A stretch of 38,618 nt of DNA from Bacteroidales bacterium UBA2030. GTDB taxonomy: Bacteria > Bacteroidota > Bacteroidia > Bacteroidales > TTA-H9. The notes under the pieces were generated by a model. That model saw only the letters and a program-made list of their open reading frames with translations. It made no database searches and was not told the origin of the DNA. Where the stretch lies: assembly GCA_002332755.1 (NCBI GenBank), contig DDBO01000044.1, positions 1-38,618 of the forward strand. The letters are read 5' to 3'. Positions within the stretch are counted from its first letter, which is position 1, and each line of letters starts with the position of its first letter. A program made the position numbers and the translations under genes. This document shows positions 33,762-38,618 of this stretch, in pieces.

Positions 33762-34754
33762 CTATTTTGAAAGCATTTTCCGGGCAAAAGCTCCTCTGTC
33801 GATAGAACCATCAAAAATCTGATTGAGCCCTTCAAGAATTGGGAAGTCAGATAATCTGCCCTTGCGCTGAAGGTGCCCGCAGAAAACATTTACGGCTATT
33901 TTACCTTCCAAAAGCACTTTTTCGGAAATCTGCTCATTAAAGAAACCCTTTCCGATAAGCAGGCCAAGTGTACGGTTGCGCGACAAGTCGTTGAGCGATG
34001 TTAAACCGAAATCGCCAAAACCACAGTATTTAAACATGGTAGGTTTTTTCCCTCCAAAAAGGAGCATTACTTCCCGCATTTCGGCCATAGCCCGGGTGAG
34101 GAAAAGAAAACGAAGATTGGCCGTATTGAATTGTGCATCCATTATTCCTACAGCAATGGCATAAATATTTTTGAGAATACTCAGCAACTCCACACCCCGT
34201 ATGTCTTTCGAGAAATCGACATACACGGGGGTAGGCTCAAATAATTCTTCGAAAGCATGCCACAACCCCGACTGGGTGCAACCAATGGTGAATCCGGTAG
34301 GACTACCCTGGATGAGCTCGCGGGCAAACGAAGGCCCTTTCATGGCAGCCACCGGAAAGGAAAACTCCTCCATCAATACCTCAGAAATGGTCCTTCCCTG
34401 TGGGCCAAAACCCTTGGCCAGATTGACAATGGCGGCATCGGCTGGCAGCAGGGAGGCATGTTTACGCACAAAATCAACAACAGCCACCGAAGGAATAGCC
34501 ATAAAGACCCCATCGGCATGCCTGAACACTTCCATATCGGTCGTAGCTCTGAATCCCTCCATGAGCCTCACTCCCGGAAAATACTTGGTATTATGCCTCC
34601 GGGTGTTGATCTCTTCTACCACGTCGGGCTCTATGCTGTAAAGAATGGTCTCAGTCTTTTCATTGTAGGCCAGGGCATTAGCCAGGGCGGTTCCTATAGC
34701 TCCCCCGCCCACAATGACTACCCTATTAAACCTGAACAACTTATATGCTTCCAT
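33762..34754 (-). CDS. gpsA: NAD(P)-dependent glycerol-3-phosphate dehydrogenase-like protein
   Basis: GpsA normally reduces dihydroxyacetone phosphate to sn-glycerol 3-phosphate for phospholipid synthesis. The 330-residue protein has a Rossmann start VVIVGGGAIGTALANAL, AKGFGPQGR, the MKGPSFARE motif, the catalytic lysine region ELLSILKNIYAIAVGI, and FGDFGLTSLNDLSRNRTLG. It diverges where typical enzymes read like DNTRAALITRGL: here the stretch is FNTANLRFLFLTRAM. It sits last in a surface-polysaccharide operon, 6 bases after the flippase. It may be the genome's only GpsA or a specialised paralogue; the sequence cannot decide. Confidence 0.85.
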   Translation of the reverse strand: MEAYKLFRFNRVVIVGGGAIGTALANALAYNEKTETILYSIEPDVVEEINTRRHNTKYFPGVRLMEGFRATTDMEVFRHADGVFMAIPSVAVVDFVRKHASLLPADAAIVNLAKGFGPQGRTISEVLMEEFSFPVAAMKGPSFARELIQGSPTGFTIGCTQSGLWHAFEELFEPTPVYVDFSKDIRGVELLSILKNIYAIAVGIMDAQFNTANLRFLFLTRAMAEMREVMLLFGGKKPTMFKYCGFGDFGLTSLNDLSRNRTLGLLIGKGFFNEQISEKVLLEGKIAVNVFCGHLQRKGRLSDFPILEGLNQIFDGSIDRGAFARKMLSK

Positions 34755-34760
34755 GGATTT

Positions 34761-36242
34761 CTATTTTTCTTTTCGTATGAAAGATAAAGCCCATTGCATT
34801 CCCTGCCTGAGCCGGTTTTTCTCATCTCGATCGAAAAATCCGAAGCGGTAAAGCCCCAGAGGAAAAAGCAGGGTAAGTAAAATTTTGGTTATCAGACCCA
34901 TGTAAAAACCCATCATCGAAAATAAGCTGGCCACAGCATAAAATCCTATTCCCAACCCAGCAAGCAAACCCACCCGTTTCCATTCAAAACGAATAGGATA
35001 CATTCGTTGGGAAAAATAGTAAAACAGCAGGCTCATTAGCAGGTTGGAGAGCACCAGCACCAACGCCGAACCATAAATACCCATACGCGGAACCAGCAAA
35101 AAATTCATGCCCAGGCTAAACGCAGCACATAACATCACAATCCAGGCATTATGCGTGGTTTTGCGAACATAGTGTAAACCAAGTGAAAAATAATACTGAC
35201 TGCCTTTAAAAATAAATCCGAGAGTGACTAAAGGAATTACCGTATAAGCAGCGGAATAACCCGGCTGATTGAGCGTAAAGGCGACTACAATTTCGCGGGA
35301 AAACATGGCCAGCAGCAAACCCGGAAAGACAAGGGATAGCATAAAATAGGTGAACATGCGGGCAAAGAAACGCGGAGCCTCAGGATCATTCAGCATCTTG
35401 TAGGCAAAAGGCAAAAAACCCAGCTGAAACGACTGAATGATAAACATATTGAGTATCCCCCCGAATTTGTAACCGATGCCATAGATGGCGGTATCGGTTG
35501 ACGACATAAAATGCTCGATGACGTAGCGGTCGCCGAGGGAAAGAATGATAGATGATACAGTGGTGAAAATCAGGGGGAAACCATAAGCCAGCATTTCGCG
35601 CAGCGGCCCTGAGAGAAAAACGGGTTTGAGATTGCGGAGCAGAAAAGGAAGGGAGAGAATATTGAGTAAAACACTGGCTGCCAGCTGACTGAGAAATACA
35701 GAGGCCACGCCCAGGTTGAACTTTACCAGAAACAACACATTCAATAAAATATTGGCAGTTAGTTTTATAACATTTAATACCACATATTGCAGGGGCCTCT
35801 CCCTGAACCTCAGCAAACTGAGAACCAGCAGGTTTAATATATCGAAAGAAACCAGCAGGAAGGAAATGTTCAGGTAGCTTTTGTAATTAATATCTGCATA
35901 AAATCCCCGGGCAGCCAGCAGGTGATTAACAGGCCAGGCCAGGAGGTTAAAGGCAGTGAGCAATAACAGAAGAGCTGCCAGAACCGTGAAGACCAGGCTT
36001 TTCTGCCGCTGGGGATCGCGCTCGGGAGCCAGCCAGCGCAGCAGGGCCGTAGGAAGACTCATGGCCAGAACGGCCGACAGAAGTTGCCATACAGGTTCCA
36101 GCAACACTACAGCAGAATAATCGTCGATGGGGATATGGGTGGCAAACAGGGGCAGAAGCACAAAGCCTGCAACCTTGGTGGCCACATTGCCCAGGCTATA
36201 AATCAGAATCTGTTGCGTAGAAAGTTTGAACTTGTCAAACAT
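34761..36242 (-). CDS. Polysaccharide flippase / lipid-linked glycan exporter (Wzx-like, MOP superfamily)
   Basis: Such proteins move undecaprenyl-linked oligosaccharides across the inner membrane. The 493-residue protein has 12 to 14 hydrophobic segments and the family N-terminus LIYSLGNVATKVAGFVLLPLFATHIPIDDY, followed by the LEPVWQLLSAV and ALLRWL segments. The loop with FMSSTDTAIYGIGYKFGGILNMF is characteristic of Wzx/MurJ-like transporters. It overlaps the methyltransferase gene by 8 bases and precedes gpsA by 6. Operon context points to O-antigen or capsule export rather than MurJ. Confidence 0.9.
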   Translation of the reverse strand: MFDKFKLSTQQILIYSLGNVATKVAGFVLLPLFATHIPIDDYSAVVLLEPVWQLLSAVLAMSLPTALLRWLAPERDPQRQKSLVFTVLAALLLLLTAFNLLAWPVNHLLAARGFYADINYKSYLNISFLLVSFDILNLLVLSLLRFRERPLQYVVLNVIKLTANILLNVLFLVKFNLGVASVFLSQLAASVLLNILSLPFLLRNLKPVFLSGPLREMLAYGFPLIFTTVSSIILSLGDRYVIEHFMSSTDTAIYGIGYKFGGILNMFIIQSFQLGFLPFAYKMLNDPEAPRFFARMFTYFMLSLVFPGLLLAMFSREIVVAFTLNQPGYSAAYTVIPLVTLGFIFKGSQYYFSLGLHYVRKTTHNAWIVMLCAAFSLGMNFLLVPRMGIYGSALVLVLSNLLMSLLFYYFSQRMYPIRFEWKRVGLLAGLGIGFYAVASLFSMMGFYMGLITKILLTLLFPLGLYRFGFFDRDEKNRLRQGMQWALSFIRKEK

Positions 36243-37014
36243 GGGCCTCCTTTTTCTCCATCAGCACAAAGAGCCAGTAGGGCTTTTTGGGCGAAACCAG
36301 TACATTGGCGACATCCACCGCAAAAGCCAGCGGATGAAAACGCCAGGGACAAAAGAACGGGTGTTCGCAGCGCGGACATATCGCGTGCCGGTCGGTACGG
36401 GGTATCCAGTAGTAGGGAATCCATGCAGTAGCCGGACTTATTTTTCGCTTCAGGTTCAGAAGCAGGGGGTGGTAGTACCTCACTTTTTTACCAAATGTGA
36501 AGGAACGGATAATTGTGTATTCCGGGAATAATTTATTAAAGTCCTGAACCCGGAACGAGCGGAGGTGATTGGGCCGGTTGAAGATATATCCGCACGAAGG
36601 GCAACGGATGGAGAGTTTGTCGGGGTTTTCGCCGTTAGGCACGGTTATGAAAATGTATTTGCCTGCCAATCGCTTAAATTCCTTAATGGTATCGTAAAAA
36701 ACCTGATCGGGTAGGTGCTCGAGCAGCTCAGAGCTGAAAACCATATCGAAAGGGCCTTCCACGGGAATGGCATCGCACGAGGCTTCAAGTTTGGGTGTAA
36801 TTACAAACTCGAGCGCCCGCCGGCTTCGGTCAACGCCCAGCACCTGGTATTTTTTACCCAGTTCATTCGTTATTACCCCATTCCCACATCCTATATCAAT
36901 AATCGAGCGCACATCGGCCGGAATATTTTCCAGTACCTTTTGTATTTTAGGCGCCAACCGGCTGGTATCCAGCTGCTCCCAGTTGTGCTGCTCGTAAATT
37001 ATTTTATTGTCCAT
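36235..37014 (-). CDS. Class I SAM-dependent methyltransferase with cysteine motifs
   Basis: Probably transfers a methyl group from S-adenosylmethionine to a sugar or glycan in the surface polysaccharide pathway. The 259-residue protein has motif I IIDIGCGNGV (38-47), an acidic motif II around GVDRS (60-64), and SSELLEHLPD (94-103) as motif IV. After the fold come two CxxC pairs: Cys138/Cys141 (CPSCGYIFN) and Cys213/Cys216 (CPRCEHPFF). These could bind a zinc ion; similar inserts occur in some glycan methyltransferases. It overlaps the flippase by 8 bases and the upstream glycosyltransferase by 11. Substrate is unknown. Confidence 0.85.
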   Translation of the reverse strand: MDNKIIYEQHNWEQLDTSRLAPKIQKVLENIPADVRSIIDIGCGNGVITNELGKKYQVLGVDRSRRALEFVITPKLEASCDAIPVEGPFDMVFSSELLEHLPDQVFYDTIKEFKRLAGKYIFITVPNGENPDKLSIRCPSCGYIFNRPNHLRSFRVQDFNKLFPEYTIIRSFTFGKKVRYYHPLLLNLKRKISPATAWIPYYWIPRTDRHAICPRCEHPFFCPWRFHPLAFAVDVANVLVSPKKPYWLFVLMEKKEAHV

Positions 37015-38212
37015 GTAAAAAATAGGATTTTGAATTTTTTAGGTTCACATATAGATCAACAAGCCTATTGGCGTCGTAATTCCAAATATATTTTTTAAAT
37101 AAAATGTTTCGACCATAGTTTGGATCGAAGTAGTTAATATTCTGCTTTAACTCAATAAACTTTTCAGAAAAGTCAACTGGATCATCAAATTTATATATTA
37201 ATCCAGCATGTGTCTCGTTAATTATACGAACAAGGGGCAAACAGTTAGTGGACAAAATCGGCAATCCAAAATAAATATACTGAAATATTTTATGAGGTAT
37301 TGTAGAATCCGTATGTCCAGATTTTATATGAGGTATTACAGCTATATGCGAAGCAGCTAAAATTTTTAACATATCATTATACTTCAAATGACCGTAGAAA
37401 AAAACATGGTCATTGACACCAAGATTTATCGCAAGCTTCTTTAATTCCTCCAAATATCGGCCAGCACCAACTATATGAAAGTTTACCTCTATACCTCTAT
37501 CTAATAGTAATTTGATACCTTTTAAAACAAACTGCAATCCACGATGCTTAGTAACACCTCCCCCATAGAATAATTCGGTAGGATCAACGTCATTCATATT
37601 TAAATTTATCTGACCAACCGATGAGGTATCAAGCGTATTGCTGACAATAACTACATCTTCGTTGTTAATGCCAATCTTTAGAATTCTATCTCGTGCCTCT
37701 TCAACAACAACAATTATTTTTGAGGCAAGTTTAAGATATTTTTTTTCATAATGCTTCCAAAGAGAAATCGGAGAGAGAATTCTACCAATAAATGTATTTG
37801 TATGTTCAGAGATTGCTAATAATTCCGGATAATTCTCATGAAGGTCCAGAACAAAAGGAATATTTAGTTTTCGAGATAATACAAAGCCCAGCCGAGCCAA
37901 AGGAAGATCATGAACATGTATAGCATCAATATCATTTTCTCTTGAAGTGATTTCTTTTAATTTTCTACTCCAAAAATTAAAATAAAAAGGAAGAGTTAAG
38001 GCGGCAACTGACGATTTATAAATTAATTTATTCAAAAAAAGTCGGTAAATTGTAAGGGATTTCGATGGCTCATACTCTATTGATTTATCAGCTTCATTTG
38101 TAGTTTGACAAACAAGAATAATTTTGTGGCCAGCATTCACTAAAGCTTTTATCTCATTTTCAACCCTTAGATCAGGTGGAAAATTACCAGGCAATAACAT
38201 CATAATCTTCAT
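37004..38212 (-). CDS. Glycosyltransferase family 4 protein in the polysaccharide operon
   Basis: This GT-B-type transferase likely adds one sugar to a lipid-linked glycan intermediate. The 402-residue protein starts MMLLPGNFPPDLRVENEIKAL, typical of GT4, and has HVHDLPLARLGFVLS, PFVLDLHENYPEL, a donor domain FYGGGVTKHRGLQFVLKGI, FHIVGAGRYLEEL and the final HKIFQYIYFGLPIL signature. The gene is clearly more AT-rich than the downstream methyltransferase and flippase genes. It overlaps wecB by 4 bases (ATGA) and the methyltransferase by 11 bases. Donor and acceptor cannot be predicted. Confidence 0.9.
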   Translation of the reverse strand: MKIMMLLPGNFPPDLRVENEIKALVNAGHKIILVCQTTNEADKSIEYEPSKSLTIYRLFLNKLIYKSSVAALTLPFYFNFWSRKLKEITSRENDIDAIHVHDLPLARLGFVLSRKLNIPFVLDLHENYPELLAISEHTNTFIGRILSPISLWKHYEKKYLKLASKIIVVVEEARDRILKIGINNEDVVIVSNTLDTSSVGQINLNMNDVDPTELFYGGGVTKHRGLQFVLKGIKLLLDRGIEVNFHIVGAGRYLEELKKLAINLGVNDHVFFYGHLKYNDMLKILAASHIAVIPHIKSGHTDSTIPHKIFQYIYFGLPILSTNCLPLVRIINETHAGLIYKFDDPVDFSEKFIELKQNINYFDPNYGRNILFKKYIWNYDANRLVDLYVNLKNSKSYFLHGQ

Positions 38213-38618
38213 AGCGAAAAGGCCATTTCGATAACATTATTGATTCGTTCAGATGCTTTTCCATCCCATAAAGGAGGAACCATTGAAGGGAAATTTATTT
38301 CTCTATTCAATAGTTTACCAAAGATTTGCAACACATGAGTTAAATTAGTTCCAGCAAGGATATTTGTCCCCATTTGAATAGTAACAGGGCGTTCTGTAGA
38401 GTTGCGTACAGTGATACAAGGAATTCCCATATATGTGGTTTCCTCTTGAATACCTCCACTATCTGTAATAACCATAGCCGAATCGTAGACAAGACTTAAA
38501 AAATCAATATAACCTAATGGTTCAATAAGTTTAATATTGGCTTTATTTGTAAAGGAATAGCCAAATTTATTGAGGTTTAACCGGGTGCGCGGGTGTATTG
38601 GAAAGATTACAGCAATTT
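38209..38618 (-). CDS. wecB: UDP-N-acetylglucosamine 2-epimerase (partial, 3' end only)
   Basis: The non-hydrolysing epimerase makes UDP-ManNAc from UDP-GlcNAc, a precursor for enterobacterial-common-antigen-like or capsular sugars. Only the last 136 or so residues are present; the start lies beyond the right window edge. The conserved HPRTR, EPLGYIDFLSLV, ITDSGGIQEE and GIPCITVRNSTERP segments are all in one frame through the window edge, with the family's ending WDGKASERI. An internal ATG at 38475 is not the start. It heads, or is near the head of, the operon running leftward. AT-rich composition matches the adjacent glycosyltransferase. Confidence 0.95.
   Translation of the reverse strand, partial: IAVIFPIHPRTRLNLNKFGYSFTNKANIKLIEPLGYIDFLSLVYDSAMVITDSGGIQEETTYMGIPCITVRNSTERPVTIQMGTNILAGTNLTHVLQIFGKLLNREINFPSMVPPLWDGKASERINNVIEMAFSL

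Noticed and set aside
1..38618. CRISPR arrays, tRNA, rRNA, insertion sequences, prophage genes
   Set aside because: No spaced direct repeats, cloverleaf patterns, rRNA-like stretches, transposase or integrase motifs were noticed by reading; a dedicated scan could still find a small element.

Overview
The window looks like a chromosomal segment of a Bacteroidota bacterium, probably free-living and uncultured. The evidence is threefold. Several upstream regions carry the phylum's promoter box TAnnTTTG, in two cases with a TTTG/TTG element 19-21 bases upstream. The gene order acpP-fabF-rnc-(IPExxxVDY-like)-pyk is typical of the phylum. The protein set also fits: S46 peptidase, YfhO membrane protein, signal-peptide C1B aminopeptidase, and heterodimer-type fused lycopene cyclase with CrtZ. 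The sequence does not allow a finer placement.

Layout. 0.16-4.6 kb: APS kinase (cysC, minus), a secreted C1B cysteine aminopeptidase (plus), an oxyanion (tungstate/molybdate-like) ABC permease and ATPase without a visible binding protein (plus), and IPP isomerase idi (minus). 4.7-10.2 kb, minus: ferritin, then the F1Fo ATP synthase block transcribed atpB-E-F-H-A-G; the beta and epsilon genes are not here. 10.4-14.7 kb, minus: acpP, fabF, rnc, an IPExxxVDY-like protein and pyk. 14.7-15.4 kb: the only large gene-free stretch, which holds a candidate independent small RNA with a good promoter and terminator. 15.4-19.2 kb, plus: an unrecognised protein with apparent repeated beta-barrel domains, then a TolC/HlyD efflux pair lacking its inner-membrane pump. 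19.2-23.0 kb, minus: TSUP exporter and amino-acid permease (overlapping), lycopene cyclase and beta-carotene hydroxylase. 23.2-27.4 kb, minus: ROK kinase, PBP2 (mrdA) and rodA. 27.5-33.8 kb, plus: S46 dipeptidyl-peptidase, YfhO-family protein and a GT4 glycosyltransferase. 33.8-38.6 kb, minus: a tightly packed surface-polysaccharide operon transcribed wecB (cut by the window end) - GT4 - methyltransferase - flippase - gpsA-like dehydrogenase.

How the genes work together. Most of the window is housekeeping: ATP synthesis, glycolysis, fatty-acid carrier and elongation, RNA processing, and cell elongation by the RodA/PBP2 pair. idi with crtZ-crtY points to a yellow carotenoid of the zeaxanthin type, although crtE, crtB and crtI are not in view. 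The right end is a glycan assembly region; base composition turns clearly AT-rich from about 37.0 kb to the end, suggesting that part has a different history.

I found no CRISPR array, tRNA, rRNA, transposase or phage gene. The most unusual items are the candidate small RNA at about 15.24-15.34 kb, the adjacent repeated-domain protein, the degenerate IPExxxVDY-like protein, and the divergent GpsA homologue in the polysaccharide operon.
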